From Furfurilactobacillus milii (GTDB lineage: Bacteria > Bacillota > Bacilli > Lactobacillales > Lactobacillaceae), in NCBI RefSeq assembly GCF_009864005.1, contig NZ_WEZQ01000011.1, forward strand, positions 62,001 to 126,000: DNA of 64,000 bases, read 5' to 3'. Below the pieces are notes generated by a model, which was not told where the DNA came from, did not search any database, and was given only the letters and a program-made list of their open reading frames with translations. Each line of letters begins with the position of its first letter. Position 1 is the stretch's first letter. Positions 17,550-26,808 of this stretch are shown piece after piece. Position numbers and translations under genes: made by a program.

Positions 17550-17756
17550 TCAATGCCGGCGCATAATTAGCCACCAAATCAATTGACAGGCACAAACGAA
17601 AATAACAACTATTCCTAAGATTACCAGTGAAATAATTCGCAACGCAGGCGTTTGTGTCACACCTGCCCCATCCACCGTACGTGTCATGACGATTGCCACT
17701 GAGCATCCAAGCAGAAAACTCCAACTAATAGTCACCAACCACCACAATCGTTTCAT
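17550..17756 (-). CDS. Small two-helix membrane protein
   Basis: 68 residues with two hydrophobic segments (about 6-24 and 42-64) flanked by basic residues (MKRLWW at the start, MRRH at the end). It starts 18 bases after the stop of the XRE/membrane regulator on the same strand, behind GGGCGG, and is probably co-transcribed. It has no recognised family. It could be a partner or immunity-like companion of the regulator, but nothing in the sequence proves this. Confidence 0.55.
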   Translation of the reverse strand: MKRLWWLVTISWSFLLGCSVAIVMTRTVDGAGVTQTPALRIISLVILGIVVIFVCACQLIWWLIMRRH

Positions 17757-17774
17757 CGCTAACCGCCCCGAACA

Positions 17775-18338
17775 TCAATGTTGAAAATGATGGTTCTCAG
17801 TGATCCTCCTAGTCAAATCAATAATAGCTTGTAACAGCAGCAAAATGCCTGCTGCAAAACAAGCAAATCGCATGCCAAAATTTAAGTCGATCTGCGACTG
17901 CCGCGCGGCAACAAGGTTTAGCACACCTATCAGTATCGTTGCAGAAACAAGTTGCGTTCTTCTAATCTTGAATATAAATAGCAACATTGCCACAACCACA
18001 ATCAACCCATCCATCATTCTTAGACCAGCAATTGTGGATAACTGTGTCATCCGACTAGTTACCAAGATGGTTTCCGCGATTACGATCAAGACTTTTGAGA
18101 ACTTAGCCGATATCGTTGTCACTGCGGAAACATTCATCAATGCGTCAACAGACGTTTGATAGACGACTGCCGCTTGTTGCAACAATAAAACATCCGGCAG
18201 ATTGCGCCCTGTCTCCCAGTTAGAAATAGCCTGACGTGAAACATTTAGTTGTTTAGCGGCCTCAGACTGTGTGAGCCGTAATTGATTACGTGCCCTCTTT
18301 AAATTGGCCGAAAGAATTTCACCTTTTGTTTGCATCAT
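17775..18338 (-). CDS. XRE-family transcriptional regulator with C-terminal membrane segments
   Basis: 187 residues from the first ATG of an ATG-ATG pair at 18338, behind AGGAGTG. Residues about 8-65 are a helix-turn-helix of the Cro/C1 type (LRLTQSEAAKQLNVSRQAISNWETGRNLPD). The remaining two thirds contain four or five hydrophobic segments, so the DNA-binding domain is tethered to the membrane. Such proteins in lactic acid bacteria are poorly characterised membrane-bound one-component regulators. The next gene downstream is a small membrane protein. The longer open frame to 18383 lacks a ribosome binding site. Targets are unknown. Confidence 0.75.
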   Translation of the reverse strand: MMQTKGEILSANLKRARNQLRLTQSEAAKQLNVSRQAISNWETGRNLPDVLLLQQAAVVYQTSVDALMNVSAVTTISAKFSKVLIVIAETILVTSRMTQLSTIAGLRMMDGLIVVVAMLLFIFKIRRTQLVSATILIGVLNLVAARQSQIDLNFGMRFACFAAGILLLLQAIIDLTRRITENHHFQH

Positions 18339-18545
18339 CTTCACTCCTAAAAAGTACCAGTAGCTTGCTTCATTGACGAGCAAGGAACGCTTGCATCCGC
18401 ATTAACACAGTGTTTGTAGACCAGAATAAAATCATAATTGCTAAGTTATACATTAGCATTGATGTGAATAGAATTGCACCAAATTTTTTAATCTACGAGT
18501 ATCTGGTATTTCAAAGAAATTGTCCACTATCTCAGCGACAGGGCC

Positions 18546-18714
18546 GTCAACAGTGATACCGAGCCATGAAGGTGTTGTTAATTCGAATGGTCCTTTCGGA
18601 TTTACAACACGGACGGTCGCAGAGACTCGGTTTCTCACGAGGCTGTGTGGCGAGGTGAAAGACTGTGGTTTGCAGGCTTGAACCGGTCCCATGGCTCTCG
18701 GTATCACTGTTGAC
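18546..18714 (+). ncRNA. Repeated structured element, copy A (~170 nt)
   Basis: First of three related elements (others at 28224-28393 and 33771-33940). The outer stem is 16 perfect bp (18548-18563 CAACAGTGATACCGAG with 18697-18712). Inside are three hairpins: GTGTTGT/ACAACAC with a T-C-G-A-rich upper part; an imperfect arm closed by ACTCG/CGAG; and CTG/CAG followed by the conserved GAACCGGTCCCA. Conserved single strands include CACGGACGGTCG and GGCGAGGTGAAAGAC. Some pairs are G-T only on the plus strand, which favours plus-strand RNA. It lies between the XRE gene and padR; padR has its own promoter downstream. I do not recognise the family, and no clear promoter or terminator is seen. Confidence 0.55.
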
Positions 18715-18778
18715 AACCGCAAGCGCATTAACTAGGCGGCTGCATTTGAAACTTGAACAGAAAACTTTAAACAATACT

Positions 18779-18807
18779 TTGACACACACAGTAATTGGTG
18801 ATAAATT
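18779..18807 (+). promoter_or_regulatory. padR promoter
   Basis: TTGACA (18779-18784), 17 bp, TAAATT (18802-18807), 37 bases before the padR start. PadR proteins usually repress their own promoter, so an operator is expected here. Confidence 0.6.
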
Positions 18808-18844
18808 ATACTCAATCAAACGAACAACTACTGGAGGTGCATTC

Positions 18845-19201
18845 ATGAAACCCGAAATTTCTAAAGATATCATTCGGGGACACACGACGACCATCATTCT
18901 TAATATTCTTAGCCAGGGCGACAGTTACGGTTATGAAATTGCTAAGGCCGTCCGCGAACTGAGCCACGATGCATATGAATTAAACGAAGCCACTTTATAC
19001 ACTGCATTTCGCCGCATGGAACGCAATGGTGATATCGAAAGCTATTGGGGCGACGAGACTCAGGGTGGCCGCCGAAAATACTATAAACTAACCGAACAAG
19101 GTACCCGCCTACTCGCCAAAAACGTCGCAGACTGGGCGTTTGCCAAAAAGATTATTGATGACCTGATTACTGGGAGGATTGATGACAATGGACACAATTG
19201 A
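18845..19201 (+). CDS. PadR family transcriptional regulator
   Basis: 118 residues from the ATG at 18845 behind GGAGGTG. Winged-helix PadR signature: residues about 15-85 with YGYEIAKAVRE, LNEATLYTAFRRMERNGDIESYW and GGRRKYYKLTEQG. The C-terminal dimerisation helix is short, so this is the PadR-s2 type. The end overlaps the next gene by 14 bases, which encodes a DUF4097-type protein. In Firmicutes PadR regulators of this class control such envelope-stress genes, so it probably represses its own operon until a wall or membrane signal is sensed. Confidence 0.92.
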   Translation: MKPEISKDIIRGHTTTIILNILSQGDSYGYEIAKAVRELSHDAYELNEATLYTAFRRMERNGDIESYWGDETQGGRRKYYKLTEQGTRLLAKNVADWAFAKKIIDDLITGRIDDNGHN

Positions 19202-20675
19202 TACGATGGTTAACCGACGTTTGGATGAAACGTTTAAGGCTTATCCTGACACGGAAGAAATGCATGAATTACGTGAGGAGTTGGCCGCTGATCTGAGTGA
19301 GGCCGCCCACGACAATGAAAAAAAAGGCGCCACCATCACGGACGCCGTCAACAGAGCCTTTGAAGGATTAGGCAATCTCGACGATTTAGTGGATGAAATT
19401 AACGCCGAAAAAAATGCCACTGATCAAGATACTCATTCCGACGATGCCAAACAAACGTCACATGAGCATACCTACAGTCACGGTCACCACATCGATATTG
19501 CTGATGGCAAGGTAATTATCGATGGTGGCAAAGTGCTCAGCATCGACGACAATGGTATTAAAGTTAACGGTGGGAAAGCGGTAAATATTGATAGCGATGG
19601 CATCAACATCAACAACGGTACGTTTACTGTCACAAACGACGGTATTCGGATGGGTAATCTTGTAATCGACAATCGTGGTATTCACACGGACGGCGGCAAA
19701 ACAGTTGCCGGTTCGTTTACGGAAAAAAAGCAGCAACCACATAATGACAAGTTCGATCCCCATGCCAATGACGACACATTTTCAAACTTCGATCAGCAAT
19801 TTAATGAACAGGAACCGGTCGATACTGAAATCTACGTGGACAGTTTAGCCCTTGCCAACGAAGAACAATTTTCTGCCGATCAAGTTCAGCGAATCGACTT
19901 TAAGTATGCTGACAGTAGCGTCCGAATTTTAAGCAATCCCGATGATGATCACATCATCTTCCGGGAATACATGAACCGCGCTAATGACAGCTATCTTGCA
20001 CAAACTAAGTTGGAGAATGGTACCCTGTCAATTCATAACGGATCCCGGCCTCACCTGTTACCACTGCGGGTTCGTGTTCAACTACTCATTCCAGCATCCT
20101 TTGCAGGTGATTTACTGATTAACAGTGCCTCAGGCAGCGTTAACTTCAGCCATACCGGTGCTCTGAACCAGGTTCGTTTGGAAGCAAACAGTGGTTCCAT
20201 TCGCATTAATGGTGCCCACTTTAAGGATTTGGATGTCAACGCATCCTCTGGTTCCGTTCGCATTAAGCAAACCACTGTTGCGGGGCTATTACGTGCTCGT
20301 GCTCATAGCGGTTCAATTCGCTTGGCAGACACCACGGTTGCTAAGTTCGATGTTGACACGCACTCAGGTTCTGTCCGCGGCACTGACTTGATCGGCGCTG
20401 GTGCGTTCAACGCCAATTCAGGTTCAATTAACCTAAGTTTCAGCGATCTCACTGGCAATCTTGATACCACGGCGCACTCCAGTTCAATCAAACTAGAATT
20501 CGCTAAGGGCATCGAGTATAACTTTGACTTGGACGCCAAAAGTGGTTCTATCACCGGTCCCGATAATGCTATCTACGATCATAATACGACTAACTTCAAA
20601 GATGGTGCGGTCGGCGATCACCCACATTTCTATGTCACTGCGGCAACTAAGTCCAGTTCGATCCACGTTTCTTAG
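19188..20675 (+). CDS. DUF4097-type beta-helix protein with HAAS-like N-terminus (LiaX/YvlB-like)
   Basis: 495 residues from the ATG at 19188 (GGAGG at 19173-19177; the ATG at 19182 is an alternative). Residues 1-75 are helical and resemble the HAAS/DUF1700 domain (TMVNRRLDETFKAYPDTEEM, LREELAADL, AFEGLGNLDDLVDEI). Residues 80-170 hold a His-rich stretch and repeats of the form DGGKVLSIDDNGIKVNGGK. Residues about 215-495 are a DUF4097 beta-helix with rungs marked SGSVNF, SGSIRI, SGSVRI, SGSIRL, SGSVRG, SGSINL, SSSIKL and SGSITG. There is no signal peptide. LiaX/YvlB relatives take part in the response to antimicrobial peptides and envelope stress. The gene overlaps padR and is co-regulated with it. 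Confidence 0.8.
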   Translation: MDTIDTMVNRRLDETFKAYPDTEEMHELREELAADLSEAAHDNEKKGATITDAVNRAFEGLGNLDDLVDEINAEKNATDQDTHSDDAKQTSHEHTYSHGHHIDIADGKVIIDGGKVLSIDDNGIKVNGGKAVNIDSDGININNGTFTVTNDGIRMGNLVIDNRGIHTDGGKTVAGSFTEKKQQPHNDKFDPHANDDTFSNFDQQFNEQEPVDTEIYVDSLALANEEQFSADQVQRIDFKYADSSVRILSNPDDDHIIFREYMNRANDSYLAQTKLENGTLSIHNGSRPHLLPLRVRVQLLIPASFAGDLLINSASGSVNFSHTGALNQVRLEANSGSIRINGAHFKDLDVNASSGSVRIKQTTVAGLLRARAHSGSIRLADTTVAKFDVDTHSGSVRGTDLIGAGAFNANSGSINLSFSDLTGNLDTTAHSSSIKLEFAKGIEYNFDLDAKSGSITGPDNAIYDHNTTNFKDGAVGDHPHFYVTAATKSSSIHVS

Positions 20676-20723
20676 TATTATTAACTGGTTAATTGTTTCG
20701 ATGTCATCCAATCAAAGTAACCT

Positions 20724-20765
20724 AAAACATCACGCTGATATTTTTTCGTATCAGCGTGATGTTTT
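20724..20765. terminator. Bidirectional terminator between DUF4097 gene and asd
   Basis: 17-bp perfect arms 20724-20740 and 20749-20765 with an A-run on one side and a T-run on the other. Confidence 0.9.
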
Positions 20766-20772
20766 TTGCACT

Positions 20773-21840
20773 TTATTTAGTTACTTCAGGAACACGCACT
20801 AAATCACGTTTGATCAGTTCCTGTGCGATTTGAACCGCATTCAATGCCGCCCCTTTAAGTAGGTTATCAGCAACGACCCACATGTGATAAGCACCTGGGT
20901 TTTCCCGGTCTGCTCGCATCCGGCCAACAAACGTTTCGCCATGACCAGCAGCGTTAATCGGTTGCGGATAAACCTGGTGTGCAGGGTCATCCTGCAGTAC
21001 AACACCCTTTGAATGGGCCAGTAGATCCTGCATGTCTGATACGGCTGGTGCTTGGTGCGTTTCAAAATAAACGCTTTCACCATGGCCAATTGGTACAGGC
21101 ACGCGGACACAGGTTGCAGACACCTTGAGTTCCGTGTCGTTCATGTCGCCACGCAAAATCTTTTTAGTTTCGTGAATCATCTTCCATTCTTCGTGAGTGA
21201 AACCATCATCTTCAAAGACATCAATCTGGGGCAACAAGTTAAACGCCAATGGATAGTGATGTTCAGCACCCTTGACGGGTAAGATGGCAGCCGTCTCCTC
21301 TTCGCCTTCATGACGTTGTTGTGCCTCGTCGAATAACTCGTTCATTGCCCGTTGACCAGCACCGGAAGCCGCTTGATAAGTCGAAACTAGGACTTGATGT
21401 AACTTATACTGACGATCAATCGGCGCCAACGCCACAACCATTTGAATGGTACTGCAGTTTGGATTGGCAACAATACCATGATGCTGACTCAACATCTCTG
21501 GATTCACTTCAGGCACGACCAACGGGACATCTGGCTCCATCCGAAAGGCACTGGTATTATCGACACAAACCGCCCCAGCCTTCACCGCCGCTGGTAGCAA
21601 TGCTTTGGAAACTGAACCGCCAGCTGACGACAAGACGATATCGATACCTTTAAACGAGTCCGTTGTGGCTTCTTCGATCGTATAAGCTTGGCCACGAAAA
21701 ATGCGTGTTTGACCAGCTGAACGTGCTGATGCCAACAGCACCAAACGGTCAACTGCGATATCAGACTTTTCCAGTTGTTGTAACATCCGCGTTCCAACTG
21801 CGCCAGTAACACCAAGAATTGCGACATTAAATGATTGCAT
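20773..21840 (-). CDS. asd: Aspartate-semialdehyde dehydrogenase
   Basis: 355 residues from the ATG at 21840 behind AAAGGAAG. Asd reduces aspartyl phosphate to aspartate semialdehyde with NADPH, the branch point to DAP/lysine and homoserine. Visible are the N-terminal nucleotide fold (VAILGVTGAVGTRML), SSAGGSVSKAL, the catalytic Cys in VANPNCSTIQ (about residue 130), and a catalytic His and substrate Arg in RVPVPIGHGESVYFE. It is the last gene of the minus-strand lysine operon, 43 bases after patA, and a terminator follows. Its partner aspartokinase is in the divergent unit. Confidence 0.95.
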   Translation of the reverse strand: MQSFNVAILGVTGAVGTRMLQQLEKSDIAVDRLVLLASARSAGQTRIFRGQAYTIEEATTDSFKGIDIVLSSAGGSVSKALLPAAVKAGAVCVDNTSAFRMEPDVPLVVPEVNPEMLSQHHGIVANPNCSTIQMVVALAPIDRQYKLHQVLVSTYQAASGAGQRAMNELFDEAQQRHEGEEETAAILPVKGAEHHYPLAFNLLPQIDVFEDDGFTHEEWKMIHETKKILRGDMNDTELKVSATCVRVPVPIGHGESVYFETHQAPAVSDMQDLLAHSKGVVLQDDPAHQVYPQPINAAGHGETFVGRMRADRENPGAYHMWVVADNLLKGAALNAVQIAQELIKRDLVRVPEVTK

Positions 21841-21882
21841 TAAATTGCTTCCTTTCAAGTTTCATTCCACTCGATCATTTAG

Positions 21883-23082
21883 TTAGGCCGAAACATCAAC
21901 CGATAATTTGTTGGCACGATAGGCTGCTAGTCGTTTGACGGCTTCCTGCAGTTTGTCCATGTCGGCGGCGTATGACAACCGAACGTGGCCTTCACCACCA
22001 GGCCCGAAACAGCTACCTGGAACAACGGCTACTTTTGCTTGTTGAGCGACCTTAAGCGCAAAAGCGCGGTCATCTTGTTCCTCATCTGCCGGTATTTTAG
22101 CGAAGACATAAAAAGCACCGTTTGGTTGAGCCGTGGTAAAGCCTAGTTGATTGAGTGCTTGTACCAGAAAATCGCGACGTTCGTGATACTGAGCCTTCAT
22201 GGCCGCCGTGTCTGCCACCCCATGTTGCAAAGCATCAGTGGCCGCCGCCATCATTGGTGTTGGTGCTGCAGTTACCAAGGCACCATGTAGTTTGGCAATC
22301 TGCTGGGTTAGTGCAGCTGGTGCTGCTAAGTAACCAACCCGGTAACCAGTCATGGCAAATGTCTTGGAAACGCCATTAATCACGATTGTCCGCTCTGGTA
22401 ATAATGTAGAAATAGATACATGAGGCTGGTCATAGGCTAATTCACAATAGATTTCATCAGCCAACACGAGCAACTTATGTTTGCGAATCACTGCAGCCAA
22501 TGCTTGCAACTGCGAGTCTGTGTAAGTGACACCAGTTGGATTGGTCGGATAATTCAAAACCAGCATCTTTGCACGCGGATGGGCAGCCAATGTAGCCGTT
22601 AGCCGAGCCGGTGTCAATACATAGTCATCTACTGAGGTATCAACTAACACTGGTGTAGCGCCATCAATCTGGGCAGTCGTAATGTACAACGGAAAAATTG
22701 GTGTTGGGATAATCACCTCGTCGCCCGCTCCCAAAACAGTTCCCATCGCGGCCGCAATCGCTTCTGTGGCACCCACTGTTACCAATATTTCCGTTTGGGG
22801 ATCGTAAGTGACCTGATTCAATTTAGTTAAGTATGTACTAATCGCTTCTCGTAGCTCCGGTAACCCAGCAGCTGGTGCGTAATGAGAGCGATTCTGATTG
22901 ATTGCATCGATGGTCGCCTGCTTAACATGGTCTGGCGCGTTAAAATCTGGTTCACCAAGCGTTAATTTCAGGATGCCAGGAATATCCTTTATTTGATTAT
23001 CAAACTGACGAATCGCTGATGGCACAATTTGGTCAAACACGGGCCGTGTCATCCCCGTTAACTGAGCTTCTAATTCTGGCAT
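21883..23082 (-). CDS. patA: N-acetyl-LL-diaminopimelate aminotransferase
   Basis: 399 residues, class I PLP aminotransferase. The ATG at 23082 has AAGGAG 7 bases upstream; the ATG two codons earlier is too close. Visible are LGEPDFNAPDHV, the YPTNPTGVTY loop, LADEIYCELAY (PLP ring Asp), the PLP Lys in INGVSKTFAMTGYRVGY (about residue 240), and the carboxylate Arg in GEGHVRLSYA. Alone the sequence could be a broad aromatic/aspartate aminotransferase. Its place between dapB and asd in an acetylated-DAP operon makes the N-acetyl-LL-DAP role the best assignment. Confidence 0.9.
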   Translation of the reverse strand: MPELEAQLTGMTRPVFDQIVPSAIRQFDNQIKDIPGILKLTLGEPDFNAPDHVKQATIDAINQNRSHYAPAAGLPELREAISTYLTKLNQVTYDPQTEILVTVGATEAIAAAMGTVLGAGDEVIIPTPIFPLYITTAQIDGATPVLVDTSVDDYVLTPARLTATLAAHPRAKMLVLNYPTNPTGVTYTDSQLQALAAVIRKHKLLVLADEIYCELAYDQPHVSISTLLPERTIVINGVSKTFAMTGYRVGYLAAPAALTQQIAKLHGALVTAAPTPMMAAATDALQHGVADTAAMKAQYHERRDFLVQALNQLGFTTAQPNGAFYVFAKIPADEEQDDRAFALKVAQQAKVAVVPGSCFGPGGEGHVRLSYAADMDKLQEAVKRLAAYRANKLSVDVSA

Positions 23083-23121
23083 ATGCATTCTCCTTTGACC
23101 GTATCAATTCGCGGTACGACG

Positions 23122-23910
23122 CTAATCTAAAACCTGTTCCAAACCAACCTTTAATTCTGTTAATGTTGTCACTTTGCTCAAAGCTAACTTCACGCCAACC
23201 ATAAATGACTCACGGTCATACGTGTCCTGCCGAATAGTCAACGCTTCGCCCGTTCCGCCAAACAGCACTTGTTCATGTGCTAGATAACCAGGCAAACGGA
23301 CTGCATGAATCGGAACATTGTCGACAATCCCACCACGCACGCCATCCACGCTGCTTTCAGTATGATCAGGATCTGGCTCTTGTTGCCGACCAGCGGCGAT
23401 TGCATGAGCCGTGGCAACGGCCGTACCGGATGGCGCGTCCCGTTTATCGGCATGGTGCATTTCAATAATCTCCGCGTTTGGAAAATACTTGGCGGCCTGT
23501 TTAGCAAACTGAGTTAGTAACACCGCTGATAATCCAAAGTTGGGAACGATCAACCCACCTAGATGAGCTGAAGCAGCCAACGCTTGTAATGATTTTATTT
23601 GTGCCGTTGTTAAGCCACTCGTGCCAACCAACGGGACTAGCCCATGCTGCAAGGCTACTTCAACGTTATGTTCAACCACGGCTGGTGTTGTAAAGTCTAA
23701 CCAAACGTCCGCCTCAGGCAACTCGTCTTCCGTAGTGGCAACGACAACTTGGCTTGGTAAATGTGTGTCATTTCCGTCAGTCAGTGCAGCATGAGGACCA
23801 AACACGCCAGTTAATTCAAACCGATCATCGTTTAAAATTGTCTGGCAGCTAGCAGTCCCCATGCTGCCGCGAAAGCCAGCGACAATAACACGGATCTTTG
23901 ATTCACTCAT
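23122..23910 (-). CDS. dapB: 4-hydroxy-tetrahydrodipicolinate reductase
   Basis: 262 residues. DapB reduces hydroxy-tetrahydrodipicolinate to tetrahydrodipicolinate with NAD(P)H. Visible are the nucleotide-binding loop VIVAGFRGSMG, the hinge DFTTPAVVEHNVEVAL, GTSGLTTAQ, and the active-site E-M-H-H-A-D-K-R-D-A-P-S-G-T-A segment (residues about 147-161) with its Lys and His. The ATG follows GGAGGC with a 10-base spacer and sits 3 bases after the dapA stop, so the two are tightly coupled. Confidence 0.96.
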   Translation of the reverse strand: MSESKIRVIVAGFRGSMGTASCQTILNDDRFELTGVFGPHAALTDGNDTHLPSQVVVATTEDELPEADVWLDFTTPAVVEHNVEVALQHGLVPLVGTSGLTTAQIKSLQALAASAHLGGLIVPNFGLSAVLLTQFAKQAAKYFPNAEIIEMHHADKRDAPSGTAVATAHAIAAGRQQEPDPDHTESSVDGVRGGIVDNVPIHAVRLPGYLAHEQVLFGGTGEALTIRQDTYDRESFMVGVKLALSKVTTLTELKVGLEQVLD

Positions 23911-23913
23911 TTT

Positions 23914-24828
23914 CTATACCGCCTCCGTGTTCTCTGCCAACGGAATATCGCTTAGTTCGTGAACGCCTAAACGATGTGCCAAACTGGTTTGCTCAGTGTC
24001 ATTCAGCGTAACGATTGGCAAACGTGGGTTGCCAACTGGTAGTCCCTGCGCATTTAAAACAGCCTTGACTGGTGATGGTGATGGGTACATGAATAACGCA
24101 GCCATCTTTGGCATCAAGTCACGTTGAATCTGGCCAGCACGTGCAATATTACCTTGTTCTAGAGCGTCATATTCCTGTCGCATCGCTGGACCATATACGT
24201 GACTGGCAACGGAAATGACGCCAGCCCCGCCCAGTGCCTTCACTAATAATGCTTGGGCATCTTCGCCACTGTAAACAGCAAAACCTGTCGGCGCATCATT
24301 AATTAGTGCTGCCAAATCTGCATCGCTACCACACTGTTTAACACCACTGATGTTCGGCACTTGTGCAAGTTGGAGAATCGTTTCGTTCGTCATGTTGACA
24401 CCAGTTCGGCCAGGAATGTTGTAAATGACGATCGGCTTAATAGCAGCTTGAGCAACCGCTGTAAAGTGGGCAATCATCCCCCGTTGATTAGGCTTATTGT
24501 AATAAGGGACAACGACCAACGTCGCATCAATCCCGTCAATCGCATCTACTTCCTGATTAAAGGCAATCGTCGCAGCTGTATTGTTACTGCCTGTCCCAGC
24601 GATGACAACACCACGACCAGCCACAATCTGTGCAAAACGGGTATAGAGTTCAATCTTTTCGTCGTGCGTTAGCGTTGGCGTCTCACCTGTCGTCCCACCG
24701 ATGACAAACCCGCGTGAACCAGTTTCAATGAGCATATTTGTTAAACGCGTTAATGCATCGAAATCAATATGATCATCTTCGGTAAACGGTGTGATGATCG
24801 CTGTTAATAAATCGTTTTGTTCAAACAT
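23914..24828 (-). CDS. dapA: 4-hydroxy-tetrahydrodipicolinate synthase
   Basis: 304 residues from the ATG at 24828 behind GGGAGG (the longer frame has no ribosome binding site). DapA condenses pyruvate with aspartate semialdehyde. Visible are [11 protein letters not shown], the G-G-T-T-G-E motif, the Tyr in [12 protein letters not shown], and the Schiff-base Lys in [12 protein letters not shown] (about residue 160), with YSGEDAQAL following. It is an (alpha/beta)8 barrel with a helical C-terminal part. It lies between dapL and dapB in the lysine operon. Confidence 0.96.
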   Translation of the reverse strand: MFEQNDLLTAIITPFTEDDHIDFDALTRLTNMLIETGSRGFVIGGTTGETPTLTHDEKIELYTRFAQIVAGRGVVIAGTGSNNTAATIAFNQEVDAIDGIDATLVVVPYYNKPNQRGMIAHFTAVAQAAIKPIVIYNIPGRTGVNMTNETILQLAQVPNISGVKQCGSDADLAALINDAPTGFAVYSGEDAQALLVKALGGAGVISVASHVYGPAMRQEYDALEQGNIARAGQIQRDLMPKMAALFMYPSPSPVKAVLNAQGLPVGNPRLPIVTLNDTEQTSLAHRLGVHELSDIPLAENTEAV

Positions 24829-24887
24829 TTTAAATTCCTCCCTATTGATGAGAGCCATCCGGATTCGGCATCAACCGAAGTCGACCA

Positions 24888-26036
24888 TCACTCTCTTGAC
24901 ATCCGATCCTCCAAAAACTCAGTAATGGCGGTGACACCCTTACTAATAGCGGACTCATCTGGCGTCATTTTGGCAGAGTGCAACGGGGCGTGACCGTCCA
25001 CCCCTAACCAAAACATCGTGCCAGGAAATTGATGCAGCATATATCCGAAATCCTCGCCGGTCATGGCCGGTGCCGTTTCAACAAAGTCCACATCTGGTGC
25101 ATTTTTCATAAATTGAATGAACGGGATCGTCAACTGCGGATCGTTTTCTACCGGCAAGTAGCCGCCCTGATTCAGTTCAACATTGACTTCACACTCGAAA
25201 CTCGTAGCGATGCCATTGGCGATTGCCTGTAGTCGCTGATCAATGTGTTCAATCATCGTTTGCGTTAGTCCGCGAATGGTCCCTTCTAGCCTGGCACGGC
25301 CAGCAATGACGTTACGGATACTACCGGCATTCAGTTTGCCAAACGTCACCACGCCGCCTTCAATTGGGTCAACGCTTCTGGAGACAACAGTTTGCGCTTG
25401 CATGATAAAGCTGGCGCAGGCAACTACCATGTCGTTAGCCAAATGTGGATAAGCCGCATGCCCGCCCTTGCCAACAAAGTCCACGTTGATTTCAGTCGTG
25501 CCGGCAAATAACGTGCCATTACGGCATCCAATCACGCCTGCAGGCAGCTCCGGATTGACATGCAAGCCATAAAACTCATCCGGTCGCCATTCGCCAGTAA
25601 AGGCACCTGCTTCAACGGCCAACTTGCCACCATTGTCGTTTTCTTCAGCCGGTTGAAAGAAAAACAGTAAGTCATCTTTTGGCTGATGATTCGCAAAATA
25701 ATTGAGCACCCCTAGGGCCACCGTCATGTGGATATCATGCCCGCAAGCATGCATCCTACCGGGATTTGTCGACGCATATGGCAAGCCAGTCGCTTCTGTA
25801 ACTGGCAAGGCATCAATATCAGTGCGGTACCCGATACACCGTTGCGGCTTACTTCCTTGAACTTTAACCATCAAAGCGGTTGGCAGACTTGGTATGTGAT
25901 GAATGGTCAACCATTGCTGAGGCATTGTTTCGATAACTTGCCGTAAATATGCGGCTGTTTGAGTTTCATGCAGTGCCAACTCTGGAATTTGGTGCAAGTG
26001 ACGGCGAATATGAATTAAATCTAACGTTTCAGACAT
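24888..26036 (-). CDS. dapL: N-acetyldiaminopimelate deacetylase (M20 family)
   Basis: 382 residues, M20D-type amidohydrolase. It removes the acetyl group from N-acetyl-LL-DAP. Metal ligands and catalytic residues are visible: RTDIDALPV, MHACGHDIHMT (zinc His and Asp), FFQPAEENDNGG (catalytic Glu), the lid domain GKGGHAAYPHLANDMV, and APLHSAKMTPDE. Hippurate-like hydrolases share these motifs; the position between dapH and dapA decides the assignment. The ribosome binding site is weak (GAAAG), so translation may depend on coupling with upstream dapH, which ends 30 bases before. Confidence 0.92.
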   Translation of the reverse strand: MSETLDLIHIRRHLHQIPELALHETQTAAYLRQVIETMPQQWLTIHHIPSLPTALMVKVQGSKPQRCIGYRTDIDALPVTEATGLPYASTNPGRMHACGHDIHMTVALGVLNYFANHQPKDDLLFFFQPAEENDNGGKLAVEAGAFTGEWRPDEFYGLHVNPELPAGVIGCRNGTLFAGTTEINVDFVGKGGHAAYPHLANDMVVACASFIMQAQTVVSRSVDPIEGGVVTFGKLNAGSIRNVIAGRARLEGTIRGLTQTMIEHIDQRLQAIANGIATSFECEVNVELNQGGYLPVENDPQLTIPFIQFMKNAPDVDFVETAPAMTGEDFGYMLHQFPGTMFWLGVDGHAPLHSAKMTPDESAISKGVTAITEFLEDRMSRE

Positions 26037-26066
26037 GCAGTACCAGCTTTCTTTCAGTCAAACGTG

Positions 26067-26780
26067 CTAGAGCTTTCGTAACGAATCTTGCAGTTTCGTT
26101 TTAGCCTGCGTTTTTGCATCGTTAACTTTAATTACCTTAGCTGGAACTCCGGCAACAACGGTATTGGCTGGCACATCCTCAGTTACCACAGCACCAGCAC
26201 CAACCACAGCGTGTTCACCGATATGAACGCCCTCAATAACCACTGCATTGGCCCCAACCAACACATCATCATCGATGCGCACAGGTTCTGCAGAAGCTGG
26301 TTCGATTACCCCGGCTAGCACCGCGCCAGCACCGATGTGACAATGTTTGCCAACAATCGCACGGCCACCAAGCACGGCACCCATATCAATCATGGAATCA
26401 GCGCCAATCTCAGCGCCGATGTTGATCAGTGCACCCATCATAATGACAGCGTGATCACCAACCACTACTTGATCACGAATGATGGCACCCGGTTCGATGC
26501 GGGCGTTAACTTCGCGCGCATCTAATAACGGAACAGCTGAATTAGTGGCATTAGTTTCCACATGTGTTTGCACAATCACGTCTTGGTGTGATTCAAGAAA
26601 TGGTTTTACTACCGGCCAACTCCCAAACAACGTCCCCGTGTGATCTTCCATAAATGCTTCAATGCCATCTGGAACCGTAAGTTGACGTAAGTGCTCGCCA
26701 CTAACAGTGACCTTGACCGGCGTTTGTTTCTTAGCAGTCGCTATCGTATGAATAATCTGTGTCGCATCTAATTCTGCCAT
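26067..26780 (-). CDS. dapH: Tetrahydrodipicolinate N-acetyltransferase
   Basis: 237 residues from the ATG at 26780 behind AAGGAGG; the longer frame overlaps lysA out of frame and is rejected. DapH acetylates tetrahydrodipicolinate with acetyl-CoA. Residues 1-75 form the family's helical/ferredoxin-like N-terminal part. Residues about 90-215 are left-handed beta-helix hexapeptide repeats ([61 protein letters not shown]), ending in the usual [10 protein letters not shown]. It marks the pathway as the acetylated branch. Confidence 0.95.
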   Translation of the reverse strand: MAELDATQIIHTIATAKKQTPVKVTVSGEHLRQLTVPDGIEAFMEDHTGTLFGSWPVVKPFLESHQDVIVQTHVETNATNSAVPLLDAREVNARIEPGAIIRDQVVVGDHAVIMMGALINIGAEIGADSMIDMGAVLGGRAIVGKHCHIGAGAVLAGVIEPASAEPVRIDDDVLVGANAVVIEGVHIGEHAVVGAGAVVTEDVPANTVVAGVPAKVIKVNDAKTQAKTKLQDSLRKL

Positions 26781-26808
26781 TTGAATCCTCCTTAATGATT
26801 GAGTTACC

